NCBI GenBank assembly: GCA_046565505.1
Contig: JBKHYJ010000028.1
Location: 78,354-142,353, forward strand
Source of the DNA: JBKHYJ01 sp046565505
Lineage (GTDB): Bacteria; Acidobacteriota; Blastocatellia; UBA7656
Length of the DNA stretch: 64,000 nt
Direction: 5' to 3'
In this document: positions 9,055-18,455 of the stretch, piece by piece
How the letters are laid out: the number at the start of each line of letters is the position of its first letter
Numbering within the stretch: position 1 is the first letter of the stretch
The notes under the pieces: model-generated
Databases searched by the model: none
What the model was told of the DNA's origin: nothing
What the model saw: the letters and a program-made list of their open reading frames with translations, nothing else
Program-made: the position numbers and the translations under genes

Positions 9055-10185
9055 TCAGTGGAGCAGTATTGAATTCTTCGTAACTATGTCGTTGTAAGAT
9101 TCGCACTCGCCGCTCGCGCACTGCTTGAGCAAGTCTTCTATGCGCTGTAGCAGCTGCGTGCTGAAGTGGTTCGCCTCCGCCTGCGGGTGCGGCGGCGCGT
9201 AATAGTTGAAGTAGCTGCGGATCATCAGGCTGCGGCCATCTATGGGGAGTTGCTTGAGGTTCTCGACGAACTTGTCGAAGGTCCCCTGGCGCTGGAGGTA
9301 AAACTCTATGTTCGAGACGTAGAACGCCGACACGCGCTCCTTCATTTCCGCGACGTATTGCCCTATCGCCTTGAGCGCCTGCGGGCCCGACAGGTCGCCG
9401 ACGACGGGTACTATCAGGTCTTGTTCTTCGAGGCGCTTGAGGAACTGGAAATCGTCCTCCGAGTTGAAATAATTCTGCATCTGTCCCGACAGGTCATGCT
9501 CTAGAAGGAGGTCGCGGTAGGTCGGGTAAATAGAGCGCGGCGGCCTGTGGTAACTCGAATAGCGTATGTCCAGCCCCGCGCTGAAGAACGCGCGGTGAAT
9601 CTTCACGATAGTGTCCAGGTCCGTCTGCGACAGCGTGAAACCGTACTTCTGCACGTCCTGTTTTACGTTCGCCGAAGTCTTCTCGAACAGCTTCGGGTCG
9701 GAGGCCGTCCCGTCTATGTAATCGACCAGCTCTTTGACGGGCCGCTGCTCCCACCCTTTATTCTTAGGGAACGGCTTGCCGAAGAAATTGCACAGGTACT
9801 CGATCCGATTACGGGACCGCGCGAAGAGGGCCTTGAACAGCAGGTGCTGGAGCAGGTTGTCGCGCCGGATGTCTATAATGATAGCCATGCGCGGGCGAAT
9901 CTTCGAGATGTAAGTAAAGTTCTGGTCCGGCCCGACGCCGACGTAAACCCCGCCCGACACGCCTAGCTCGCGCAGCTTCCCTAAGACATGCATGTAGGAA
10001 GTCTCGTTCGAGATCAGGTTATCCGAGTCGAAGTAGCCGCCCTGCTCGGACAACCTGTTCGACAGCGCGGCGAATGCTTTGTGATCCTTCGCCGGGCGCG
10101 GCGCGCATATGACGGCCGGCCCGAGCAGGGCGACCAGCAGGCTCGCCGCCAGGAAGTAGTTAAAGGGTTTTGCCGTTCTTTTCAT
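9055..10185 (-). CDS. Secreted protein with methyltransferase-like fold (LIC_10091-like)
   Basis: 376 residues from the ATG at 10185 (GAGGGA SD); a TTG one codon earlier is also in frame. A signal peptide (about 1-28, ending VICA) targets it outside the cytoplasm. The segment YVGVGPDQNFTYISKIRP followed by IIIDIRRDN has the strand-loop-strand look of a Rossmann methyltransferase, yet the protein is exported, where S-adenosylmethionine is not expected. From memory this resembles the LIC_10091 family first seen in Leptospira; I hold that loosely. Near the C-terminus CASGEC could form a disulfide. It follows the DUF4175 gene by about 30 nt, so it probably belongs to the same transcript. Confidence 0.72.
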   Translation of the reverse strand: MKRTAKPFNYFLAASLLVALLGPAVICAPRPAKDHKAFAALSNRLSEQGGYFDSDNLISNETSYMHVLGKLRELGVSGGVYVGVGPDQNFTYISKIRPRMAIIIDIRRDNLLQHLLFKALFARSRNRIEYLCNFFGKPFPKNKGWEQRPVKELVDYIDGTASDPKLFEKTSANVKQDVQKYGFTLSQTDLDTIVKIHRAFFSAGLDIRYSSYHRPPRSIYPTYRDLLLEHDLSGQMQNYFNSEDDFQFLKRLEEQDLIVPVVGDLSGPQALKAIGQYVAEMKERVSAFYVSNIEFYLQRQGTFDKFVENLKQLPIDGRSLMIRSYFNYYAPPHPQAEANHFSTQLLQRIEDLLKQCASGECESYNDIVTKNSILLH

Positions 10186-10216
10186 CAATCGTCCCTCGGT
10201 AGATTAATAATCGGGT

Positions 10217-13200
10217 TCATGGCTTTGATTCCGGCGAGCGGGCCGACAGCCGCCGGTAGTAATCCTCAATCATCTTGCGATAACGGTCCGGGGCCTCCCC
10301 GTCGCTGAACGCGCCGGAGCCATTGTTGCCCAGCTTCGCCTGAAGCCGCCTCGCCAGCTCGACCTCCAACTGACGCAGCGGGTCTATGACTTCACTCTTC
10401 AGCGCGGCCAATTGCGACGGGTCGCTGAAGGCGTCCGGGTTAATGCGGCGCAACTGCTCTATGACGCGGTTTAGGTCGCGCGCCAGGTCCGAGTTGCGGC
10501 CGAGCGATTTGCGCAACTCCTCCGCCTCGCCGAGCCGCTCGCGAATCTCGCTTTCGAGCTGCCGCTGGCCCCCGCGAGGCGGGCCGCCGGCCGCCGCCGT
10601 CGCCTGCTGGGTTTCGCCCGCGGCCTGTCCCCCTGCCTGGCTCGCTTGTTGGCCCCCCTGCTCGCTGCGGCCTTGTTGCCCCTGCGCCGATTGCTGGCCG
10701 GACTGGCTTTGTTGTCCGGCCTGATTCTGTTGCCCGCGCGATTGCCGCCCCTGCCGGCCGCCCGGCTGCTGCCCCTGCTGCCCTTGCTGGCCGGAGTCTC
10801 GCTGCCCCTGTTGACCCTGCTGGCCGCCCGGCTGCTGCCCCTGTTGGTCCTGCTGCACGCCCTGCGCCTGTTGGCCTTGCGCCTGCTGGCCGCCGCGCTG
10901 CTGCCCCCTCCTGCCCTGGGACTGGCTCCTGGAGCCATTTTGAGCCTGCTGCTGTCCAGGTTGACCTTGGCGTTCGCCGCCTTGATCCTGCCGCCCGGCC
11001 TGGCCCTGCTGCCCGCCATTCTGCTGCCGCCCGTTTTGTTGCTGCCCGCCCTGCTGCTGGCCGTTCTGCTGGCCCTGTTGAGACTGGCCCTGGTCGCCTG
11101 ATTCCATCCTGCGGCGGAGCGATTCGAGGTTATCTGCAAGCTCGCGCGCACGGTTGAGGGCGTCTTCAAGTCCTTCGCCCTGTGACCGGCGCGACGCCCC
11201 GCCTTCCGCCGCCTGTAGGTTCTTGAGCACCTGTTCTATGTTTCCCCGGATGGTGCGCTCGCGCTCGCGGGCCTGTTCGTACCACCCATTCTCTATCATC
11301 TGATTATTCTGCCGGATGCGGTCGGGGATTCTGTTATTGCGGATCGCACCGGCGGCTTCGCGCAGCTTATCGCCGGCCTGCTGGCGGTCGCCGCTCATCG
11401 CGCGGGCTGTCTGATCTATGTCCCGTTCGAGGCCGGCAATCTGGTCCGCGAGCGCCTGCTTCCGCTCGCCTAGCTGCTCCTTCTTCTCTTCGCTCACGGC
11501 CGCCGCCTGGCCGTTCTGGCCGGCGCGCGCGAGCTCTTCGACCCCGCGCGCGATCTGGTCTTGCCGCTTCAGCGCGTCCTCCGCCTGCTGGCGTAGCTGC
11601 TGCACGCTCTGCTGCGCGCCGGCCCGCCCCGACGACTCCACCATCCGCCGCGCCTGTTCGAGCCGCTCCAGCGCACGCATCGCCTGCGCGTTCGCCTCCG
11701 AGTTTGCCTGCGACGAGGAGGGCGATTGCGAAGGTTGCGAGGATGATGATTGAGATGAGGCGGCTTGCGAGCGCCGCATCTCGTCGGCGGACTGCTGCAA
11801 CTGTCGCGCGGCCTCCTGTAGCTTCTGGTCGCGGCGGTCGCGCGAAAGCCGCTCAAGCTCGCGCGCCATCTTCTCGGCCTCTTCGATCATCTCCTGCTGC
11901 TGCCGCTGCGAGCCGCCTCCGCCCCCGCCTCCGCCCTGCATCTGCGAGCGCATACGCTGCTCGACCTGTTGCTGCTGGCGGCGCGCAAGCTCCTGCAACC
12001 GCCGCGCGAGTTCGTCTTGCTGCTGCGCGGCCTGCGCCTGTTGCTCGCGCTGCACCGTCTCGTACTGGTTCTTCATCTTGTCGAGTTGAAGCTCGAACAA
12101 GTCGGCGAGGTCCTTTTCGTCCTGCTGGCCGCCCTGCCCCTGGCCGCCGCCCTGCGCGATTTGCATCTCGCGGAAGATGGCTTCGGCGCGCAGCAGTTGT
12201 TGCAGCGCGCGCTGTTCGGGCGCGAGCGCCTCCCTGGTCTTCTGCGATTTGAGCTCCGCGATGGCGCCCGCCATCTCCTTGGAGGCCTGGGTGACGTACT
12301 CTATGAGCTTCGCGAAATCGGACTGCTCGCTGATGCGGTCGCCCAGGCGGCGGCGTATCCGCTCGGCCAGCGCCTCGGCGTCTTTCTTGAGCTTCTCCTG
12401 GCTCAAGGTGACCGTACCGAAATTCTCTTCCTTCTCCTGGGGCGTGTAGCCGGGCAGCTCCCGCTGTACCCGAAACGTGCCGGCGATGATCTCGCGCTGC
12501 CGCCGCGTGAGCGCGTTGGATTCCTGGTCGCCGCCGCCCTCGCCCCCCTGCTGCTGGGCCTGCCTGAACTCGCGGTCGAACGGCCGCACTTCGAGGAAGT
12601 AGATGTCGCTCGTCGATTCGTGCCCGCCGTCGGCCGCGTTATTGTCGCGCGCCTTCGCGTAGTAAGAGATGAAATCGCCCGGCTGTAGCCCGAACTCTTC
12701 GAGGAAGAACGTGTGCGCGCCCGAAAGCGTCTTCGGCGAGTCGCTCCTGAGGTCTTGCAGCTTCACGTGCTTCTCTTCGCCCCCATTCACGGAGTAGTAA
12801 AGCTCGATCCCTGCGACCCCGTAATCGTCCTCCGCGCGGACCTGCGCGAAGATTTCCTGTATGCTCGTCACCTTCATGTCGCGGCCGGGCTTATCGATGA
12901 TCACGCTCGGGAGGTGATCTTCGAGCACAGTGATGTCGTATTCGTTCGAGCCGTTATAGCGTTCGCCATCCTCGCCCGTCAGCTCTATGCGGTACGTGCC
13001 GTTCCGCTTGACGGTTATCTGGCCGACGAATAACTCGTCGTCGTTGCGGCTCATCTCAACCTTCGTCCCATCGCTGACGACGATGCGCGCGGACTTGGGG
13101 TCGCCAGTCATCCGCGCGATGACGTGAACGACCGTCCCCTTGAGCGCCGCTATCTCGCCCGCGTTCTCGATCTTCTTGCTCGCGAGCCGCGTGTACGCGG

Positions 13201-14071
13201 GGAAGTTCAGCACGAGGTCTATCTGCTTTACGAAGGGGAGGTCCGCGACTTCGAGCATGAACTCTGGCGAGCGGACGCCCTTCGATTCGACGTAATAAGC
13301 CACCGAGTCTTGGATGTTGAAGATGACGTGTTGGAACTCGCCGCCGGCCTTGCCCGGCTCCATCACCTGCGCGACCCAGTTCTCCGACCCCTGCTTTCGG
13401 ACGAAGACCTGCGCCAGGTCAGAATCGAAACCTGAAAGCGCCGCTTTGATCTTCTGGTCAGAGCCGCGCGGCGCGCGGGCGGTGCCGGGGCTGACGTTTA
13501 TGAACATCGCGTCGGCCGATACGGCCTCGCCCGCCGAGTAGAGCGCGGACATCCCCGTGGAGACGGGCGACGGCCCCAGAAATATCGTAGCGATCAGCGC
13601 GACCAGGATCGCGGCGGCTACGCCCCCGAACATGTAAGCCTGGCGCGGGTCGACCACGCGGTCCGCCTTGACCCCCGAGCAGCGCTCGGAGGTGTCTGTG
13701 AAGAGGCGCGCCACGATGGCGGGTGACGCGTCGCGCGGGCTTTCTGAAAACTCTACGGAAGTGGCGAGGCGGTCGCCGAGCGCGCACTTCTCTTCGATGA
13801 GCCGCGCCACCTGCGCATCGCCCAGGCGGGAGCGCAGCGGCCTGGCGACGAACAAGCAGGCTGAGGCGACCCCGAACACCAGCGGCAAGAATCGTAGAAT
13901 GACGAGCGCCGCCGGCCTGTGACTTAAACGTCCCGCGGCGATGGCTGAAAGCACGAGCGAGACCGCGAAGACGGCCAGGGTGATGGCCGCCCCTCGCAAG
14001 ACGCGGCGCGCCTTGATGCGAGAGCGGACCTGCGCGATCAATTCATTCAGGTTCTTAGTCTGAGGACTCAT
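10217..14071 (-). CDS. DUF4175-family membrane protein with long coiled coil and Q/G-rich tail
   Basis: 1284 residues. Three membrane segments lie near the N-terminus (about 27-47, 55-75 and 150-170), followed by a periplasmic beta-rich part (about 190-500) and a very long helical, Gln/Glu/Arg-rich region (about 540-980). A low-complexity stretch made almost only of Q, G, R, S, N and A spans about 985-1160 (coded roughly between 10600 and 11095). A final helical segment ends at the C-terminus. DUF4175 proteins accompany MoxR/BatA loci in Acidobacteriota, Bacteroidota and others, with unknown biochemistry. The coiled coil suggests oligomerisation at the membrane. It lies downstream of the BatA-like gene on the same strand. 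Confidence 0.85.
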   Translation of the reverse strand: MSPQTKNLNELIAQVRSRIKARRVLRGAAITLAVFAVSLVLSAIAAGRLSHRPAALVILRFLPLVFGVASACLFVARPLRSRLGDAQVARLIEEKCALGDRLATSVEFSESPRDASPAIVARLFTDTSERCSGVKADRVVDPRQAYMFGGVAAAILVALIATIFLGPSPVSTGMSALYSAGEAVSADAMFINVSPGTARAPRGSDQKIKAALSGFDSDLAQVFVRKQGSENWVAQVMEPGKAGGEFQHVIFNIQDSVAYYVESKGVRSPEFMLEVADLPFVKQIDLVLNFPAYTRLASKKIENAGEIAALKGTVVHVIARMTGDPKSARIVVSDGTKVEMSRNDDELFVGQITVKRNGTYRIELTGEDGERYNGSNEYDITVLEDHLPSVIIDKPGRDMKVTSIQEIFAQVRAEDDYGVAGIELYYSVNGGEEKHVKLQDLRSDSPKTLSGAHTFFLEEFGLQPGDFISYYAKARDNNAADGGHESTSDIYFLEVRPFDREFRQAQQQGGEGGGDQESNALTRRQREIIAGTFRVQRELPGYTPQEKEENFGTVTLSQEKLKKDAEALAERIRRRLGDRISEQSDFAKLIEYVTQASKEMAGAIAELKSQKTREALAPEQRALQQLLRAEAIFREMQIAQGGGQGQGGQQDEKDLADLFELQLDKMKNQYETVQREQQAQAAQQQDELARRLQELARRQQQQVEQRMRSQMQGGGGGGGGSQRQQQEMIEEAEKMARELERLSRDRRDQKLQEAARQLQQSADEMRRSQAASSQSSSSQPSQSPSSSQANSEANAQAMRALERLEQARRMVESSGRAGAQQSVQQLRQQAEDALKRQDQIARGVEELARAGQNGQAAAVSEEKKEQLGERKQALADQIAGLERDIDQTARAMSGDRQQAGDKLREAAGAIRNNRIPDRIRQNNQMIENGWYEQARERERTIRGNIEQVLKNLQAAEGGASRRSQGEGLEDALNRARELADNLESLRRRMESGDQGQSQQGQQNGQQQGGQQQNGRQQNGGQQGQAGRQDQGGERQGQPGQQQAQNGSRSQSQGRRGQQRGGQQAQGQQAQGVQQDQQGQQPGGQQGQQGQRDSGQQGQQGQQPGGRQGRQSRGQQNQAGQQSQSGQQSAQGQQGRSEQGGQQASQAGGQAAGETQQATAAAGGPPRGGQRQLESEIRERLGEAEELRKSLGRNSDLARDLNRVIEQLRRINPDAFSDPSQLAALKSEVIDPLRQLEVELARRLQAKLGNNGSGAFSDGEAPDRYRKMIEDYYRRLSARSPESKP

Positions 14072-14192
14072 TCTACGACCCCCTCGTTACGAGTGCTGAA
14101 AGTATAATCCACGAAGGGCGCGAAGAACACAAAGGTTCCGGGCTGCTTCGCGCCGCCCCGCCTTCCCGCGGCTTATCCGCGTCCCGCGCGGA

Positions 14193-16232
14193 TCACCCGA
14201 CCAGCTTCGCGATTCGTATCCTCCGCGCGAGCACGGCCTCCGCGACGAACAGCGCCAGCGACAAAAGCAGAAGCGGCAGCCACAATCGCTGCTTCGCCTC
14301 GACCTCTTCCGCGCTCAAAGACGATGGCGCGACCTCCGGCGCGGACCTGTCGGCCGGCCTGGGCGAAACGCTCGCGACGAACTCGTCGAGATTGAGCCTG
14401 GCGAAATCAGACTCCTTCCGGTCCACGTTGACGGCGCGCTGGTCCAGGCGGGTCCGGTAGCGCATCTTGTAGAAGCCTTGCTCGGCCCCTTCGACGGACA
14501 GCCCGCCCTCGGAATTCCTGCGCGAGTCGCTGACGCGGCCGCCGGATGGGGTTTCAATCGCGGGCAGCGCCCCATCGGCGTCGGGCGGCGCGGTGAATAC
14601 CTGCCCGATAATGTAAGAGGATGTCGCTTCGCGCCCGCCCAGGTATTCGAGCATCTGCCGGACTAGCGGCAGGAACATCGGCGTCAGCGGCAAGTCATTC
14701 CACGCCGTGTCGAGCGAAGTGTTCAAGAGCAAAACCTTGCCCCTCCCCGCGGACCCTTCGACCAGGATGGGGGAGCCGTCGTCGAGCGCCGCTATGGTCA
14801 TCGCGCCTTCGGCGGCCGTCGCCCTGTGGTAAGCGTAAACCCGCGTGGAGGTGAATCGCCCGCTGCGCGCGAACGGGCCGAAGATCGGGTGGTCTGTTTT
14901 CACCTGACTCATCAACGCGTACCCGCGCGACTGGACGGCCTCCCCGAGCTGCGCGGGCGTCACGCCGGCGAAGGCGCGGTTGAACTCGCCCGGGTCCGTG
15001 TGCTTGCCGGCCGCGACGACCAGCCCCCCGCCGCGCTCCGCGAAGCCCCTTAGCGCCGCCGCGAGCGCGTCGCCGATGCCGGCAGCGTCGTTGACTATCA
15101 CCGCCCGGTACTGGTCAAGCTCTGAGGGGTTCACCGTGCCGGGGGTTTTCAGGGTGATCGCGTGCTGGTTATTCTCGCCGGCCTCCAGGGACTGCTTTAT
15201 GAAGAAGCTCTCGCTCCGCCCCCTGACCGCCGTTTCTATGACCAGGACTTTGGTCTGGTTCTCGCGCCTGATCGTGAAGAAGAATTTGTTGTCGAGCGGG
15301 AACCCGTCGCCCGATATTTCGACGGTCGCGCCATTGGACCCTTCGGGCACGTTGAACCCCGTAAACTCTATGGCCTGCGAGGCGCCCGCTTCCAGATTCA
15401 ACTGCCGCCGCTCGACCGTCAGGTCGTTGAGCTTTAATTCGACGGCGGCGTCGCGTGCGGCCTCCGCGCCGAAGTTGTTGACGCGGGCGACGACTTTCCC
15501 CGCGTACTTCTGCGCGTACACGACCGGGTCTGCTTTGACCTCGGACACGGCGAGGTTGGTCGGGCTGGCGTCGGACACGTCGATGGGTATGAGCTTGACC
15601 CCGGGCGGGACCTTGATCGGAGTGGCCGCGCGGTTCCACCCCGCTTCTTGAAAGTCTGAGATGAGATGAATCTTCCGCTCGCCGCCTTCCGCGTCTTTCA
15701 ACAGCGCGACGGCCGCTTGAATGGCCTGTAGGTAGTCTGTCGTCCCGAGCCCCGGCTGCGCCCGGTCGAGGGCCGCGAGCGCCTCTGCGCGCTCCGCCTT
15801 GAGCGGCATGAGGATTTCATAACCCTGTGAAAATAGCACCAGGGCCGTCTGCTCGTCGGCCGCCATGCCGCCGATCACTTCGCGCGCGGCCTGCTTGGCG
15901 CGGGCGAACACGTCGCCGTACCGCGTGCTGTATGAGCCGTCGATAAGGATTACGCTCGCGGCGCGGCCGGACGCCGCGGAGACCGGCCTGGGCGTCGTAA
16001 AGTAGGGGCGCGAAAAAGCGAAGGCGAGCAGCAGGAGCGCCGCGGACCTCAAGGCCAGCAGCAGGAGGTTGCGCAGCCGGCGCTTGCGAATCGTCTTCTG
16101 CTCTATGCGCCGCAGGAACATCAGCGAAGGGTATTGAACCTTCACCGCCCTCGTGCGCCTGACCAGGTGCACGAGCACGGGCAGCCCCGCCGCCAACGCC
16201 CCCAGCAAAAAGATCGGATTCAGGAATGCCAT
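14193..16232 (-). CDS. BatA/VWA-domain membrane protein
   Basis: 679 residues. The BatA N-terminal module (FLNPIFLLGALAAGLPVLVHLV then LRNLLLLALRSAALLLLAFAFSRP) gives two membrane helices within residues 1-80. A von Willebrand A domain follows with the MIDAS-type DGSYST at about residue 98. A large extracytoplasmic region (180-640) contains a GATase-like segment. One more helix (LWLPLLLLSLALFVAEAVL) is near the C-terminus. BatA-type proteins work with a MoxR ATPase and a DUF58 protein, possibly in assembly or activation of envelope complexes. All three are adjacent here on one strand, although 172 bp separate it from DUF58. Confidence 0.85.
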   Translation of the reverse strand: MAFLNPIFLLGALAAGLPVLVHLVRRTRAVKVQYPSLMFLRRIEQKTIRKRRLRNLLLLALRSAALLLLAFAFSRPYFTTPRPVSAASGRAASVILIDGSYSTRYGDVFARAKQAAREVIGGMAADEQTALVLFSQGYEILMPLKAERAEALAALDRAQPGLGTTDYLQAIQAAVALLKDAEGGERKIHLISDFQEAGWNRAATPIKVPPGVKLIPIDVSDASPTNLAVSEVKADPVVYAQKYAGKVVARVNNFGAEAARDAAVELKLNDLTVERRQLNLEAGASQAIEFTGFNVPEGSNGATVEISGDGFPLDNKFFFTIRRENQTKVLVIETAVRGRSESFFIKQSLEAGENNQHAITLKTPGTVNPSELDQYRAVIVNDAAGIGDALAAALRGFAERGGGLVVAAGKHTDPGEFNRAFAGVTPAQLGEAVQSRGYALMSQVKTDHPIFGPFARSGRFTSTRVYAYHRATAAEGAMTIAALDDGSPILVEGSAGRGKVLLLNTSLDTAWNDLPLTPMFLPLVRQMLEYLGGREATSSYIIGQVFTAPPDADGALPAIETPSGGRVSDSRRNSEGGLSVEGAEQGFYKMRYRTRLDQRAVNVDRKESDFARLNLDEFVASVSPRPADRSAPEVAPSSLSAEEVEAKQRLWLPLLLLSLALFVAEAVLARRIRIAKLVG

Positions 16233-16405
16233 AGTTTAAGAATCAGTGAGAGCCTGCCACAGCAAGCCGGAAACATTCGGCCCGCGCGCGCAACGTCATA
16301 AGTAATCAGCGCCCGCCGCCCGGCCTCCGCGCCCGTACTTGAAACTACCGGCCGCTTCTTTCTAACTCGATCCCCAGGCCGCGGGCCGGGCGCGACTGCC
16401 GCCCG

Positions 16406-17314
16406 TCAACCGAATTGCGAGCGGCGCGAGAGGTACGAAAACAGCGCGCGGTCGAGCGGCTCCGAGGTCCGCAGCAATTCGTAATCGATGCGGTTGCGGG
16501 CTGCGCCTTCGCTCAGCGCGTCCACGTGCGCGCGAATGGCGCGCAGGTACTCGTCGCGCAGCACGTCGGGCAGCACGTGTAGCTGCTCCTCGGTCTCGCT
16601 GTCTTCGAGCACGAGCGGCTCGTCGAAATCGAAGTCCATCTCCTGCCTGTCCATGACATGAAAAACTATGACGTCGTTCCCCCTGAAACGCAGGTGCTCT
16701 AGCCCCTCGATCAGGCGGTCGGGCTCGTCGTAAAGGTCCGATATGAGCACCACTACCCCGCGCCGCGTGAGCAGCTCGGCCATGCGGTGGAGTTGTTCGG
16801 AGAGCGCGGTCCCGCGGCCCGGGGTGAGCCGCTCGATGACGCCCAGTACGGTCCTGAGGTGGCCCGACCGAGAGCTGGCCGGGACATGCTCGACCATCTC
16901 CTCGTCGAATGCGCCCAGGCCGACAGAGTCGTGCTGCCGCACGCCCAGGTAGGCGAGCGAGGACGCGAGGTACTGCGCGTACTGAAGCTTCGTCACCTCG
17001 CCGCTGGCGTAGCCCATCGACGCGCTCGCGTCGACGAGCAGGTGTATCTGCGCGTTCGTGTCGCCTTCATACTTTTTGATGTAGTAGCGGTCCGTGCGCG
17101 CGAGCAGTTTCCAGTCCAGGTGGCGCAGGTCGTCGCCCGGCATGTACTGGCGGTGCTCGGCGAAGTCTGTAGAAAAGCCCAGGTGCGGCGAGCGGTGGAG
17201 GCCGGAGATGAACCCCTCGACGACGGAACGCGCGACGAGTTCGAGCGAGCTGATCCGCGCCAGTATCTCGGGCGCCAGGAATTGAGCCCCGGTCTGTTGG
17301 CCGCTCTGAACCAT
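16406..17314 (-). CDS. DUF58 domain protein
   Basis: 302 residues with the DUF58 hallmark GDDLRHLDWKLLARTDRYYIKKYEGD (residues about 75-100; only the core is shown) and a following VWA-like strand HLLVDASASMGYAS carrying a DxSxS metal site. It has no membrane segment, so it probably sits on the cytoplasmic side as the partner of the MoxR ATPase that starts just upstream; the genes are 9 nt apart. The family is assumed to link MoxR chaperone activity to VWA client proteins. AGAGGG precedes the ATG. Confidence 0.9.
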   Translation of the reverse strand: MVQSGQQTGAQFLAPEILARISSLELVARSVVEGFISGLHRSPHLGFSTDFAEHRQYMPGDDLRHLDWKLLARTDRYYIKKYEGDTNAQIHLLVDASASMGYASGEVTKLQYAQYLASSLAYLGVRQHDSVGLGAFDEEMVEHVPASSRSGHLRTVLGVIERLTPGRGTALSEQLHRMAELLTRRGVVVLISDLYDEPDRLIEGLEHLRFRGNDVIVFHVMDRQEMDFDFDEPLVLEDSETEEQLHVLPDVLRDEYLRAIRAHVDALSEGAARNRIDYELLRTSEPLDRALFSYLSRRSQFG

Positions 17315-17323
17315 GTTAACCCT

Positions 17324-18346
17324 CTACAGCCCTGACTTCGGCTCGGGCACCGTCTCGATCAGGCGGCGGATGACGTCGTCAGGCTTCACCCTCTCGGACT
17401 CCGCATGGAAGTTCAGCAGGATGCGGTGGCGAAGGATCGGGTAGGCGAGCGCGCGCACGTCCTCTACCGAAACATTGTACCGGCCCATCATGACGGCGCG
17501 GGCCTTGCCGCCGAGTATTAAAAACTGCGAGGCCCTCAGGCTCGCGCCCCAGTTCACCCACCGGCGTATGAAATCCGGGGACGAGTCGGCGAGCGGGCGG
17601 CTGGCGCCTACGAGCCGGACCGCGTATCGCGTGACGGATTCGGCGGCGGGCACGCGGCGGACGAGGCGCTGGAACGCGAGTATGTCTTCGCCCGTCACGT
17701 TGCGCTCGAAGCTGAAGTCCTGGACGGAGGTCGTGCGGCTCACCACGTCAACCTCGTCGTCCTCGCTGAGGTAGCCTATCTTGATGTTGAACATGAACCT
17801 GTCGAGCTGAGCTTCCGGCAGCGGGTACGTGCCTTCCATCTCGATTGGGTTCTGGGTCGCCAGCACGTAGAAGGGCCTGGGCAGTTGGTAGGTCGTGCCC
17901 TGGATAGTGACGCTGCCTTCCTGCATAGCCTCAAGCAGCGCGGCCTGGGTCTTCGGCGGCGTGCGGTTGATCTCGTCGGCGAGGATGATGTTGGCGAACA
18001 GCGGCCCCTGGATGAATTCGAGCCTGCGGCGGCCGGTCGCGCGGTCCTCCTCGATTATGTCGGTCCCCGTTATGTCGGAAGGCATCAGGTCCGGCGTGAA
18101 TTGAATGCGCTTGAATGATAGGTCGAGGACGTTTGCGACCGTGCGTATGAGCAGCGTCTTGGCGAGCCCCGGCACGCCCGTCACGAGCGAGTGCCCCCCG
18201 ACGAACAGCGAGATGAGCGTCTGGTCCACGACTTCATCCTGGGCGATTATGACCTTCTGCACTTCGCTGCGAATCTGGTCGCGCGCGGCAATGAGCTTCT
18301 CCAACAGCTCGTCTTCCCTGATTACTTCTTGAGCATCTATCGCCAT
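17324..18346 (-). CDS. MoxR-family AAA+ ATPase
   Basis: 340 residues, cytoplasmic. Walker A is GVPGLAKT at residues 57-64, Walker B IILADE at 120-125, sensor-1 ATQNP near 162, and the arginine-containing LDRFMF near 182; the C-terminal lid is complete. MoxR ATPases act as chaperone-like motors that insert metals or activate VWA-bearing complexes. An AAGGGG SD precedes the ATG. The gene lies 9 nt ahead of DUF58 and upstream of BatA and DUF4175, the canonical order. Confidence 0.93.
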   Translation of the reverse strand: MAIDAQEVIREDELLEKLIAARDQIRSEVQKVIIAQDEVVDQTLISLFVGGHSLVTGVPGLAKTLLIRTVANVLDLSFKRIQFTPDLMPSDITGTDIIEEDRATGRRRLEFIQGPLFANIILADEINRTPPKTQAALLEAMQEGSVTIQGTTYQLPRPFYVLATQNPIEMEGTYPLPEAQLDRFMFNIKIGYLSEDDEVDVVSRTTSVQDFSFERNVTGEDILAFQRLVRRVPAAESVTRYAVRLVGASRPLADSSPDFIRRWVNWGASLRASQFLILGGKARAVMMGRYNVSVEDVRALAYPILRHRILLNFHAESERVKPDDVIRRLIETVPEPKSGL

Positions 18347-18455
18347 TCTCGCCCCTTCTATGGTTAAGCGCCGTTTCGCCCGCGGAGGTTCCGCCCCCGC
18401 TTCAGGCTCCGGCTCCCGCGTTCGCCTTCGGCCGCCTCGCTTCCGTCGTTCAACT

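Noticed and set aside
8933..9121. Upstream ATG start for the FRG gene
   Set aside because: Overlaps the previous gene by 67 nt and adds non-conserved-looking residues; the GTG at 8932 has a better SD.
10646..11101. Leu/Pro-rich open frame on the plus strand within the DUF4175 gene
   Set aside because: It is the complement of the Q/G low-complexity tail; no SD or domain, and the minus frame is supported by its whole protein.
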